NCBI GenBank assembly: GCA_036736205.1 | Contig: DAINMX010000072.1 | Location: forward strand, 1-26,652 | Reading direction: 5' to 3' | From: XYA12-FULL-58-9 sp001798605 | Lineage (GTDB): Bacteria; Myxococcota; XYA12-FULL-58-9 | DNA: 26,652 nt | In this document: positions 15,291-23,800 of the stretch, piece after piece | Layout: every line of letters starts with the position of its first letter | Position numbering within the stretch: the first letter of the stretch is position 1 | Notes under the pieces: generated by a model | Databases searched by the model: none | What the model was told of the DNA's origin: nothing | What the model saw: only the letters and a program-made list of their open reading frames with translations | Made by a program: the position numbers and the translations under genes

Positions 15291-16237
15291 TGAATCGTGT
15301 AACTAAGGTTCTGGTTCTGTCCGCGCCGCTGCAGGTCGATCGTCACGGAGCTCGCATCCTTGAGTTTCTGGTAGATTTCGAGCGCCTTGTCCGGACTGTT
15401 CATCTCATAACCGTTGATCTTTTGGATCACATCGCCATTTTTCAGACCTATCTTCGAATAGATGCTCCCCGGCTTGATCGAGAACAACTTGAACCCATTG
15501 GGTTTGCCGTTTTTGAAGCTGGGGACGATACGCGCCTGTGTTGCGACCTGACTGAGGTTTGACAAAGCATTGTCAACCTCCGAGCGGGCAACCGTGAACT
15601 GGGAATCCGAAACCTTGGTGACGCCCTCGCCGCCTTCGCCGCCCTCGCCTTCCTCTTTCACTTCCGGCGGGGCCGCAACCCCCGGTGCCTTGGCATCACC
15701 ATCCGTGACGCACAACTCATAATGGTCACGGCGCTTCAACACGATGGCCCGATCACGAACCTCGAAGAGAACCATGTCCTCGCCTATCCGGTTGTACCCC
15801 TCGTTGATTGAAAAAACATTCGGCTCTCGTTCGGTGCTGTCATAGATGACGGCGAGCGACCACTCGGGCGCACCCTCTGCCAGCAAGGTCGCACGAATCT
15901 CATGGGGCATCGTACAGGGCTTGAGGTCATTGGGATTGTAAGTGTTGCTCGCCATGGTCTCGATCGTCTGCTCGTCCTGGGGTTTTAGAACCTCTCGCTT
16001 GGCGTCGAGCAAATTGCGTTCGGCGATGTTTGAGAAATCGGCGCGGGGCTTTGATATCCGCTCACGGTTGCCGTTGGGTCGGACGGGTGCCTCCTCAATG
16101 GACGGCGCCTCGCGAATTCCACTCGCCACCACGGCGTTCGCCGCACCAGCGACAAAATAGGAGCCAATAAAAATGAATGCCAGATTGAGCAGCCAACCGT
16201 GCTCTTTCAGAAATGATGTAATACGCGCGCCAACCAT
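15287..16237 (-). CDS. gspC: type II secretion inner-membrane coupling protein GspC (HR and PDZ)
   Basis: A 316-residue bitopic protein that links the inner-membrane platform to the secretin. The transmembrane helix is at about residues 15-37 (WLLNLAFIFIGSYFVAGAANAVV). A Pro/Arg-rich linker follows, with FSNIAERNLLDAKRE, the motif that precedes the HR domain in GspC. The HR domain spans residues 108-178, bounded by Cys108 and Cys176. A Glu/Gly-rich linker (KEEGEGGEGGEG) leads to a PDZ domain at 235-316 (GFKLFSIKPGSIYSKIGLKNGDVIQKINGYEM). ATG 16237 is preferred because GGAGG (16248-16252) lies ten bases upstream. A GTG at 16291 would add 18 residues but has poor support. First gene of the operon. 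Confidence 0.9.
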   Translation of the reverse strand: MVGARITSFLKEHGWLLNLAFIFIGSYFVAGAANAVVASGIREAPSIEEAPVRPNGNRERISKPRADFSNIAERNLLDAKREVLKPQDEQTIETMASNTYNPNDLKPCTMPHEIRATLLAEGAPEWSLAVIYDSTEREPNVFSINEGYNRIGEDMVLFEVRDRAIVLKRRDHYELCVTDGDAKAPGVAAPPEVKEEGEGGEGGEGVTKVSDSQFTVARSEVDNALSNLSQVATQARIVPSFKNGKPNGFKLFSIKPGSIYSKIGLKNGDVIQKINGYEMNSPDKALEIYQKLKDASSVTIDLQRRGQNQNLSYTIQ

Positions 16238-16247
16238 CCGTGACTTG

Positions 16248-16252
16248 CCTCC
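16248..16252 (-). promoter_or_regulatory. ribosome binding site deciding the gspC start
   Basis: GGAGG on the minus strand, ten bases before ATG 16237, is the only strong Shine-Dalgarno near the 5' end of gspC. It favours this start over the upstream GTG at 16291. Confidence 0.6.
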
Positions 16253-16546
16253 ACAGGCCCATTTGCAAAAATCGATCCACAATGCATTCACAATGCAGAT
16301 CCATAACTACCTAGAATATCAACACTATTCCTGGTCCGGGAGTAATCGCCCAGGACATTTTGTCACTCGCTGCGCCTGGGGATCAGTGGTTTTTGACAAC
16401 CTGTCGAATAGGATTTTCCTTTAAACTCGGGCGGTTACCGAACAGAGGTCAGAGGTCAGTGGCAACAGCACCGCGGCATCGCGCCTTTGACCCGACGAGA
16501 TATATATGTCTGCCCGCTGCCTGCGGTTACGTGATATAGGTAAGCA
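16253..16546. other. divergent intergenic region, gspC / PilZ gene
   Basis: About 300 bases separate the two divergent start codons and should hold both promoters. What can be seen: CACAATGCA twice (around 16279-16297); TTGACA at 16393-16398 on the plus strand, with no good -10 at 16-18 bases (a TTTAAA lies 21 bases on); and a tandem AGAGGTC pair (16444-16457). I found no convincing full promoter for gspC and no sigma-54 box. Confidence 0.4.
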
Positions 16547-17239
16547 ATGAAGCTCAAATGCATGTTGATCGCCGATCCTATGGCGAGCACAGCAGAGATG
16601 ATCGCTGAAAAGTGCGAGCGCCTCGCAGAAGATCGGATCGTTACCACCACCGCGGCAGAAACCCTCGAACGGGTCCAAGCCATGAATCCAGAAGTCGCAG
16701 TCGTTTCCCTAGAGTTACGGGACATGGAGCCGAAGACGCTGCTGCCCAAGCTCCTCGAAAGACAAACCAACCTGTTTTTGCTCGCCACCTACCGCGAGCT
16801 TTCGGTGCAGGAAATGGAACGGCTCGCCAACCTCGGCGTCGACGAGTTTGTTCCTCAACCTATCGATATCTTGCAGCTCTTCCGGGCCGCGTCACGACGT
16901 TTCAACGTTCCGTTTCGGCGGCACGACCGTTACAACCTCGCCATCGATGTCGTCCGCGCCGATGGCATCACGATCGGCAGAACCTGCGACGTATCGGAAG
17001 GTGGGATGTGTATGACCGCCTTCCACCCTGCGAGCCCCGGAGAATCAACACTCGTCGACATCACTCTTGCCGACAACGAAAAACCCTTGCGTGTGCGTTG
17101 CGAAGTTCTCAGTGTCGAAGGCACCTCCCCCGCTCCCGTCACAGCCCGAATACAGTTCTCGAGGCTTTGGGGGCCGGATCATGATCGCCTGACCAAGTTC
17201 CTCAAGAGCCAGAGCAAAGATCTCATCGCCGACGATTAG
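16547..17239 (+). CDS. PilZ-domain protein with degenerate receiver domain
   Basis: A 230-residue cytoplasmic protein. Residues 1-118 look like a CheY-type receiver: the beta1 strand CMLIADP, then AVVSLEL, then FVPQPID. Ser54 sits where the phospho-accepting Asp is expected, and Gln104 where the conserved Lys is expected. It is therefore probably not phosphorylated. Residues 122-225 are a PilZ domain with both c-di-GMP motifs: RxxxR (Arg124, Arg128) and DxSxxG (Asp148, Ser150, Gly153). The expected role is c-di-GMP sensing with output through protein contacts. It is divergent from gspC, so a link to secretion is possible but unproven. AGGTA precedes ATG 16547. Its stop is 31 bases from that of the convergent anti-sigma/FHA gene, with no clear terminator between. 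Confidence 0.87.
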   Translation: MKLKCMLIADPMASTAEMIAEKCERLAEDRIVTTTAAETLERVQAMNPEVAVVSLELRDMEPKTLLPKLLERQTNLFLLATYRELSVQEMERLANLGVDEFVPQPIDILQLFRAASRRFNVPFRRHDRYNLAIDVVRADGITIGRTCDVSEGGMCMTAFHPASPGESTLVDITLADNEKPLRVRCEVLSVEGTSPAPVTARIQFSRLWGPDHDRLTKFLKSQSKDLIADD

Positions 17240-17270
17240 CAAATTGTATGGGCCGCGAAGGCACCTAGAC

Positions 17271-19793
17271 CTAAAAACCGATGCTCTTGAAGATAAACGG
17301 ATAGGTAACGATGACTTCACCACCGCTGGGTTTGGGGAAAGTCCAACCGCGGATCGCGCCCATGATGCAACTGCTGACCGCGGTTGATTCGAGGCTGGTG
17401 TACGTCTGCCGGACAGAGCGAACACCACCGCTCGTGCCGACGGTCCACTCAACCTGCACCTTGCCAGAGAGACTGGGCGTCTTCATGAGCTCACGCTCGT
17501 AGCAGCGCTGGATCTCACCGATGTGGGCGTTGATGACTTTCTGGATTTCGTCCCGATCGAGTTGACCCTGTCCCACAGAGCGCATCGCCTGGGGATTCTT
17601 CTGCACCAAACCGCCGACGCCTTTGCCCTCGGCGCGGACGAGGCCGCCGCCGCCGCCACCGCCACGCAGCAAAGCGGCACCGCCTTTGGTCATCAAGCCA
17701 CCGCCACCGCCACCGACAGACAAACTACTGGATGGCAACTTGCCGATGAGCCCCGAGACTTTGAATCCAGCCGTTCCGCCTGGGACTCTTGCCGCGGTCA
17801 AATTGGACACTGCAGCGAGCGCCGCCGCGGGGCCCGGTGCCTGCGACGAGCCATGCTTCGACAACAAGCCCAGCACCCCAGCGGGTGCCGCCGACTGTCC
17901 ACCAGGGCGAGGTTTGCGCTGAGTCGGTTTCGCCTCACTCTTGGCAGCCGGCTCAGGTGCCTCCTCTTTGGCCTCCTGCGCTTTCTCCGCGGGAGGGGGC
18001 TCGTCGAGCCGTGGAGCGGCATCAAGGGTCACCTCAACAAAGTCGTCATTCTTACGCAGGGTCGAGTGCACGAGATCGGCAGGTACGAGCAGATAGACGA
18101 GCACGAGTGCCACGAAGTGGGTGCCGGCCGAGCTACCGAACGCCGTGACCATATTCTTGTCCGGCCATACGCGTGCCATCAGCGGCCGCCTATCAACCAC
18201 CGGCGGCGGCGGCGTCACGAAACGGATGTGGTAACGATCGGCCCCATCAACGACATCGAGCACCTCGTCGCGCTTGAACACCATCCTCTGACCGCTCTTG
18301 CCCGATGTATTACCCGACCTATTGCCCGCCATCTCGCCCGACGTATTGCCCGACCTACTGCCCGACGTATTGCCCGACTCCAACACAGCATTGACGTCGA
18401 CGCGCTTCTGACCGCGTTTGAGGGTCGCCGTGACACCCTCGGGCAACGTCACCTCACATTGGCCTTTGCCGATATGGCGCAGCAGGCGAACTCTGGGTCG
18501 TAGATCCCGCGCGCGCCGACGACGCCAATAGCCAAGCTGCGGTCCGGTCCAAAATGATTGGCCGCGCCCGAGAAGACACGAATCTGATACGGAGTCACCG
18601 CGCAGTGTGATCACCTCGACCTTGGGATCCCCACCGCCCTCAGCAACAATCGTCTCATCCTCTTGCACCAACTGCGCCGCCAAGGAGAACGGTGGCACAA
18701 AGTTGGCGTCTTCGTCGTCGTCCCCCTCGCTCCACCGAGAGTCGGCCTCCCAGTCGGCCTCCGAGTCGTACGTCTGCAACTGTTCCGACTTGGATTCTGG
18801 CAGCGCCTCCGACAACTCCGCTGACGGCTCTTTCGACAAATGCGCTCGCAGCTCTTCCGACAAATCTCCTCGCAGCTCTTCCGACAAATCTCCTCGCCGA
18901 CTCACCGGCAAATCAGCCTTCTTGGCGCGGCCCCCCCCAGCGGACTTGCGCCGCAGTGATGGGAACGCACCGGATACGTCATCCCATTCGTCGATGGGGG
19001 CGGCTCTCCTCACCTTGGGGGCAATCTCGGGTTGAGGATCGGGCAAGCTCGCCAAGGAGTCCACGACGGTTTCGCCGTCGTCGAGACTTCGCAGCCGCTC
19101 TAACATGGACGGCGACATGGGCTCGGCCACCGTATCGCTGTTCGAGAGTTCCTCGACCATCCCTGTCGGCACCAAGCCGCTATTGGCAGTTGCCACCGGC
19201 GCAAGCGCATTGGCCTTGCCCCGCACCACCAACTTGACCTTCAAGGAGTAATCGCCGACAAGAGCCTCGTCGCGACTGCCGAGCTCGCTCTGAATGACCT
19301 TCTTACTACCGAGGTAAACACCATTCGTGCTGCCCAGGTCACGAATGACGACGCTAGCACCATCGTGCTCGAGCATGGCGTGCTTGCGAGAAATCTGGTT
19401 GGAGTCGAGCACCAGGTCCACGGCCTCGGGATCCCGACCGATGGTGACTCGGTGCTGGGAAAACATCTCCGTGCCGAGAAACTCGCCGTTCCGAAAAATG
19501 AATATCTGCAACACCGCATGACCCGGCGATGGGGGCAGTGAGACCTCAACCGCTCGCCGCGCCTGCTCCAGAACCTTTGCTGCCAATCCCAACGGCGGTT
19601 CTATCTCCGGCAACGACTGCGCCAACGCACGGGTGGCACGAAGGTCAGAGAGTTCCTTGTGACAGCGCGGACACTGGCGCAAATGGCGCTCGAGCTCCTC
19701 CTCGGCAACTGCATCGAGCTCACCGTAGAGGTAGCTGATCAGGATGTCGTTGGCGTTCGCGTTGGCGTTGGCGTTGGCGCGGTCGCAGTTCAT
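17271..19793 (-). CDS. anti-sigma zinc finger / FHA / TonB-like C-terminal membrane protein
   Basis: An 840-residue multidomain protein. Residues 1-60 form a zinc-binding anti-sigma domain: Cys3, then His37-x3-Cys41-x2-Cys44 (HLRQCPRC). Residues about 90-190 are an FHA domain (VTIGRDPEAVDLVLDSNQISRKHAMLEHDG, DLGSTNGVYL). A long charged linker with DLSEEL repeats follows. Residues about 400-540 are a second, unassigned region with SGNTSG repeats. A transmembrane helix (THFVALVLVYLLVPADLV) comes next, then a Pro/Ala and Gly-rich periplasmic stretch. The C-terminus is of the AgmX/PglI TonB-like type (VINAHIGEIQRCYERELMKTPSLSGKVQVEWTV... GAIRGWTFPKP). It directly follows the ECF sigma gene, as anti-sigma genes do. 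ATG 19793 is preferred over GTG 19802 because AGGAG lies eight bases upstream. The protein probably restrains the sigma factor and senses the envelope; phosphopeptide binding through FHA is expected from the family. Confidence 0.88.
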   Translation of the reverse strand: MNCDRANANANANANDILISYLYGELDAVAEEELERHLRQCPRCHKELSDLRATRALAQSLPEIEPPLGLAAKVLEQARRAVEVSLPPSPGHAVLQIFIFRNGEFLGTEMFSQHRVTIGRDPEAVDLVLDSNQISRKHAMLEHDGASVVIRDLGSTNGVYLGSKKVIQSELGSRDEALVGDYSLKVKLVVRGKANALAPVATANSGLVPTGMVEELSNSDTVAEPMSPSMLERLRSLDDGETVVDSLASLPDPQPEIAPKVRRAAPIDEWDDVSGAFPSLRRKSAGGGRAKKADLPVSRRGDLSEELRGDLSEELRAHLSKEPSAELSEALPESKSEQLQTYDSEADWEADSRWSEGDDDEDANFVPPFSLAAQLVQEDETIVAEGGGDPKVEVITLRGDSVSDSCLLGRGQSFWTGPQLGYWRRRRARDLRPRVRLLRHIGKGQCEVTLPEGVTATLKRGQKRVDVNAVLESGNTSGSRSGNTSGEMAGNRSGNTSGKSGQRMVFKRDEVLDVVDGADRYHIRFVTPPPPVVDRRPLMARVWPDKNMVTAFGSSAGTHFVALVLVYLLVPADLVHSTLRKNDDFVEVTLDAAPRLDEPPPAEKAQEAKEEAPEPAAKSEAKPTQRKPRPGGQSAAPAGVLGLLSKHGSSQAPGPAAALAAVSNLTAARVPGGTAGFKVSGLIGKLPSSSLSVGGGGGGLMTKGGAALLRGGGGGGGLVRAEGKGVGGLVQKNPQAMRSVGQGQLDRDEIQKVINAHIGEIQRCYERELMKTPSLSGKVQVEWTVGTSGGVRSVRQTYTSLESTAVSSCIMGAIRGWTFPKPSGGEVIVTYPFIFKSIGF
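18301..18372. repeat. 12-bp degenerate tandem repeat, six copies
   Basis: Units of the type CCCGACGTATTG recur every 12 bases and encode tetrapeptides GNTS, GSRS and GEMA in the second region of the anti-sigma/FHA protein. They insert a flexible Ser/Gly/Asn loop into an otherwise structured segment. The copies differ at several bases, so the array is not recent. Confidence 0.75.
18847..18894. repeat. 24-bp tandem repeat, two identical copies
   Basis: Two identical adjacent 24-bp units (18847-18870, 18871-18894) encode the octapeptide RGDLSEEL in the linker after the FHA domain. Diverged partial copies extend to about 18780. It is a frame-preserving, probably recent duplication. Confidence 0.85.
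19749..19778. repeat. 6-bp tandem repeat in the anti-sigma zinc domain
   Basis: Five GTTGGC units, one reading GTTCGC, encode an Ala-Asn repeat between Cys3 and the His-x3-Cys-x2-Cys part of the zinc-binding domain. Copy changes would alter the spacing of metal ligands by two residues without breaking the frame. Confidence 0.85.
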
Positions 19794-19801
19794 CGCATCC
19801 A

Positions 19802-19806
19802 CTCCT
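19802..19806 (-). promoter_or_regulatory. ribosome binding site of the anti-sigma/FHA gene
   Basis: AGGAG on the minus strand overlaps the stop codon of the sigma factor gene and lies eight bases before ATG 19793. It decides this start over GTG 19802 and implies coupled translation of the sigma and anti-sigma genes. Confidence 0.6.
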
Positions 19807-20479
19807 AACGCACGGCCTCAGCGACATCACGATACTCGCGCAGGGCCGTGCGCAGATACTCAAGCGCGTACCGCATGCGACTCTTTGCCGTGTTCTCGCT
19901 GCAGCCGACGACTTCTGCAATCTGCACAAATCGGAGATTGAGGTACTCACGCATCAAAAACACCTCGCGTTGTCTTCCCGGCAACCGCTCAAGGGCTTGC
20001 TGCAGTCTGTCCTGGAGCTCCAACCCCATCACCTGTTGTTCAATCGACCCGTCATTCGACCCGCCAGTCGACCCGCCAGTCGACCCGCCACTCGGCCCGC
20101 CCCTTCCAGCAGGCCCATCGAGAGAATCGGCCGCCCGGTGCTTGGAGCGCCTGACATGATCGACACATAGGTTGCGAGCAATGGTGTACATCCAGGTCGT
20201 AAACCGCGCCCTGGGGTGATAGTCGGGCGCCGCCTTGATCACCCTGAAAAACAACTCCTGAAAGATGTCTTCCGCCGCTGCTCGATCTCCCACGAGGCGA
20301 CAAACAAAATTGAAAACGGGTCGTTGGTGCCGCTTGAGCAGACGCTCGAAGGCACGGGCGTTGCCGCCCACAAAAGCCTCCATGAGTGCCTCGTCGCTGA
20401 TGTGCTCAACCGTCACTTGCTTCGATACCCCCGTCACTCTGTCACGCACGAAACCAGTTGCAAACCCCGTTATAACCAC
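19805..20479 (-). CDS. ECF-type RNA polymerase sigma factor
   Basis: A sigma-70 family factor of 224 residues from GTG 20479. Region 2 is clear (ERLLKRHQRPVFNFVCRLV, DRAAAEDIFQELFFRVI, RFTTWMYTIARNLCVDHVRR). Region 4 is clear too (LERLPGRQREVFLMREYLNLRF, then VGCSENTAKSRMRYALEYLR). Region 3 is absent, as in ECF factors. Between them is a 30-residue Gly/Ser-rich linker with GGST repeats. The start is uncertain: GTG 20479 lacks a Shine-Dalgarno and lies in a palindromic GTTATAAC. A GTG at 20416 (TVEHISDEALMEAF) would give 203 residues, nearer the family norm. The downstream anti-sigma protein gene starts in the same transcript and probably encodes its regulator. Confidence 0.93.
   Translation of the reverse strand: MVITGFATGFVRDRVTGVSKQVTVEHISDEALMEAFVGGNARAFERLLKRHQRPVFNFVCRLVGDRAAAEDIFQELFFRVIKAAPDYHPRARFTTWMYTIARNLCVDHVRRSKHRAADSLDGPAGRGGPSGGSTGGSTGGSNDGSIEQQVMGLELQDRLQQALERLPGRQREVFLMREYLNLRFVQIAEVVGCSENTAKSRMRYALEYLRTALREYRDVAEAVR
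20058..20101. repeat. 12-bp tandem repeat in the sigma factor linker
   Basis: GACCCGCCAGTC occurs twice, followed by GACCCGCCACTC and a partial unit. The array encodes the Gly-Gly-Ser-Thr run between sigma regions 2 and 4. Length changes would move the two DNA-binding regions apart or together in four-residue steps. Confidence 0.85.
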
Positions 20480-20571
20480 TTCAATTGGTCTTTGCGACAG
20501 ATCGTGTCACACACCCACCACCTGTGCCCAAACTACCCACTGACACCTACCCTGCGAAAACCCGAGGACTA

Positions 20572-20616
20572 GACGATCTAGACGATCCGAAAGATCTGGA
20601 CGATCTAGACGATCTC
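20572..20616. repeat. 9-bp tandem repeat, five copies
   Basis: Units of the type GACGATCTA run without gaps: GACGATCTA, GACGATCCG, AAAGATCTG, GACGATCTA, GACGATCTC. They lie about 95-140 bases upstream of the assigned sigma gene start. On the plus strand one frame reads LDDLDD, but there is no sign of a real gene. Confidence 0.85.
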
Positions 20617-20707
20617 ACGAGCCATTGCTCTGTTCTCTGCACAACTAGAGATGTAAACGCATGGGTCGCGAAATAGTTCTATCGAAAACGGTTTGCTCAC
20701 AGGTGCC

Positions 20708-20749
20708 AACAAGCAACAAGCAACAAGCAACAAGCAACAAGCAACAAGT
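20708..20749. repeat. 7-bp tandem repeat, six copies
   Basis: AACAAGC occurs five times in a row, then AACAAGT, in the gap between the lipoprotein gene and the sigma gene. The unit is not a multiple of three and lies outside the supported genes. This kind of array slips easily during replication. Confidence 0.95.
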
Positions 20750-20837
20750 AGCCGCGGGGCGGACACCCAAGCCATTCCTCCGGCCTCTCGATACTCGCCT
20801 TGCTCGTATTCAAACGTTGCGGCAACTGCGGTTGGGG

Positions 20838-23800
20838 TCAATCCGATTCGATGGCAGAAATGCGATAGCGCACTGCGACTTGAACATAATCTGTCACGAT
20901 CGCGGCACCATCCGACAGTGTGCCGTTGTAACCCAGAGGCGCGATAGCGAGTCTCAGAATTCGCGCGGGCCCGGTCAAAAATGAGGAGGCCTGGGAGGCA
21001 CTTTCACTCGTCCAGGTGAGGACGCCTGGCGAGGCGGCTGACGCCGAGCCCTCGGCCAAGGGAACCCATTCGTCGCCGTCGGAACCATAAAGTCCCATGC
21101 CATGGGTGAGTCCATCTTGGGTGGCAGAGGTTTGCAGGGACAGTCGTACACCGTTGAGGGTGCCGCTGAGGTGCACATCGAGTGCCACTTGCTGTACGGG
21201 CTCGAGTGTTTCGCCCCGCAAGTCGATTCGGCTGACAATTCCTTGTCCGCGGCTCAGGGGTTGGCTGGGCGAAGCGCAATAGGGGGTTGCAGGCCGGTCG
21301 GCGAAGGTGAGGCACCAGGAGTCGAAGGTGGCCGAAACGGGGGAGAACCAGTCATTGGTTTCGATCAAGAGATCCCAGGTGATGTTGGGATCCGTGCCGA
21401 CCAGGTTGGTGAGACTCTCCCGTGCCGGATAGGTGGGCTCCTCATCGCTCGCAAAGGTGCGGCTGAGGCCCGCAGGTCTGTATGCATCGCCGTCGTCATA
21501 GACGAGGATATGTTGCGGTCCCTGGTAACTCGCCCCGGTGGCACCTGCGATCCAGGAGACTTCGATTGCATCAATACGGGTGGGCTTGAGGATTTCGAGG
21601 AACGCGAGGCGTGAGTTGGTGGGCCCACTACCGATTGTCAATCGGCCGTCGGCCACACTTACATCAATCATGCGATCGACAAATGGTTGGTCCGCGCTCG
21701 TCCTCACATCGACAACGCTGACTCCTTCGACGGTGACGATGTGACGACGTGTGTCTTGGGCGCGCGGGCTGCCGACGACGAGATGGAGGCGGTAGTCACC
21801 GTTGTCGAGCGCGTATTCCCAAATGCAATTGTAGGCGGGGTCGACCTGCTCAGCGTAGCGCATCTGTACGTAGGTGTCGTAACGCTGGTCGGGTGCTGAG
21901 GGTTCGTTGTCATCAAAAGCCTCCGGGTTGGTCTGTGGCAGTCCCGCCTGGCAGGTCCATCCGTACGCACGTCCGGACGCATCGGCAGCATACAGCTCGG
22001 TTCCCTGTACGAGATATCCCAGGGGACCAGGAACGGAGCTCGGCTGGAAGTTGACGCGCTCGACGAGGATCTTGGAGCTCCCCCCCGCTGCGAGACCGAA
22101 TGCCGCACGAAACACGTGCGCGGGTCTGGAGGTGGCAGCGCTCTGCCACAGGAACCCTTCGGTCCCGTAGTCCGCGCCAAAAGCGACGACGCCGTGCATG
22201 GGTGGAAAGTAGAATGCATAGGAAGAGGCGGTCTCGGGAAGGTCTCGCAGCGTCGAAATCGGGGCGCTCGGCGGGCATGCGAGGGTTCCATCGCCAACGA
22301 CCCAAGGACGACCGCAGGTGGTTTGATCCAACGCATTCTGGAAGAGAGAGTATACACCCCAGCTAAGGATCTCGTGCTTCGATGCATCGAACACGAGGTT
22401 GTGCCCATATCTGCCCAAGCCTGTGTCTGCCGCAATTTGGTGCCATCCGGACGATTCCAGGCGCCAAAGGTCGCTCAGGAGGGCGTCGTAATCGCCCTTG
22501 CCGCCATGAAGGAGAAGCTGGGAATTGGCGTCGTCCCAAACCAGCGTTGTGGCAACCCGGCCGACCGGATCATTTGCACCACCGGCATAGAGGCGTGTCC
22601 ACACGCACGGATCGGAGGTGCAGTTCAGCGCCCAGGTTTCGTTGTATTCTGTCAGTCCACGTGCGCCACCAAAGAGGATCAGGCGATTGCGGCTGAAGTC
22701 AAAAGCCATGGCGTGACCGCTGCGCGAGGATGGTCCGGCAATGCCGAGGTTTACCCAGGTCGCGCCGTCCCAGCTCCAGGTGTCACCACAAGCACTCCCC
22801 GTCGTGGGTGAGCAGGACGAAGGTGCCCCGGTTTGACCGCCACCGAAAAGGATGATCTTGCCGAGGTTGTAATCGTACGCCATCGCTGCGTCGCTCCTGT
22901 TTTCAGGAACCGATCCTGACACGTATGGGACCTCCCAGGTCACACCATCCCACTGCCAAAGATCGCCGCGTGAATTGTACAACTCGTCGCGACCGCCGAA
23001 GGCGATGATGGATTCGCGTCCCGGATCGTAGGCAACGGCCATGTCGCGATTGACCAAAAAGGGTGCCGTGGTTGCCGTTGGCATCCAGTACCCCATGCCC
23101 GTTGTGACCAAAACTCCGTCGGGATTGCAGCTCACGAGACAACTGGGGCTTGCCACACCTTGTCGCTCGCCGGCTTCGTTTGCCCCCGGTGGCTCGAATT
23201 CTCCATTCCATACGTTGGCGGCCAAAAACTCGTTGGGATTGCCAATGGCACTGTTTGCAACCTTGCCCCCCAAAGTTGCGATCCAACGGATCTGATCAAC
23301 TCGGGCCACGGGGGACTTGTTGCCCGCCCTGTCGATCGCGATCAGATAGACCGCGTCGGCGTCGAGGGGCGGTAGGGCCAGTTGGGTGGGGTTGATGCCG
23401 TCCACAGCAGTAACGGCACCCACGGTGCCGTCGACGGCTGACGCACCGAGAAGAAATCCTCCCTGTTCCACTGCACCGACGTTGGCAGTGACCCAATAGG
23501 CGGGGACTCCACCGGTGACATAGGCTCCCCAGGGTACTCGGGTGTAGACAATGGCACCTTCGGTCTCGACATCGGGCGTCGGTGGTGGTGTGAGATCGAC
23601 GGTGACCGCGCCGGTCGCTGTGTGGCTGCCGGTGTTGCCTGCGGAATCAACCATGTCAATGTGAATGTCATAGGCCCCTTCTGGCGTAGTGGCCTTGACC
23701 TCCCCTTCGTACACGAAGGCCGCGCCGACGGTGCTGACAAATGCGAAGGTGACGGACGTTTCTGCCTGGTTCGCGCGTACCGTGATTTGATCGAAGGGGT

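Larger units (their letters stand above)
20480..20837. other. intergenic region with two short-unit repeat arrays
   Basis: These 358 bases lie between the end of the kelch lipoprotein gene and the sigma factor gene, both on the minus strand. They hold a 9-bp array and a 7-bp array, described separately. No RNA gene or convincing terminator was seen. The promoter of the sigma gene should lie here. A TTATAA at 20471-20476 just inside the assigned coding start could be its -10 if translation really begins downstream. Confidence 0.5.

Noticed and set aside
16393..16425. TTGACA with TTTAAA on the plus strand as a promoter for the PilZ gene.
   Set aside because: The spacing is 21 bases, too long for a normal sigma-70 promoter, and no better -10 lies at 16-18 bases.
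20572..20616. Possible CRISPR or operator array because of regular repeats.
   Set aside because: The units are contiguous 9-mers without spacers and drift in sequence, which fits a microsatellite rather than a CRISPR array.
20605..20841. A 78-codon minus-strand frame overlapping the lipoprotein stop by ATGA.
   Set aside because: Its hydrophobic run LLVACCLLLVACCLL is only the 7-bp repeat read in frame. The rest of the sequence looks random and it has no ribosome binding site of note.
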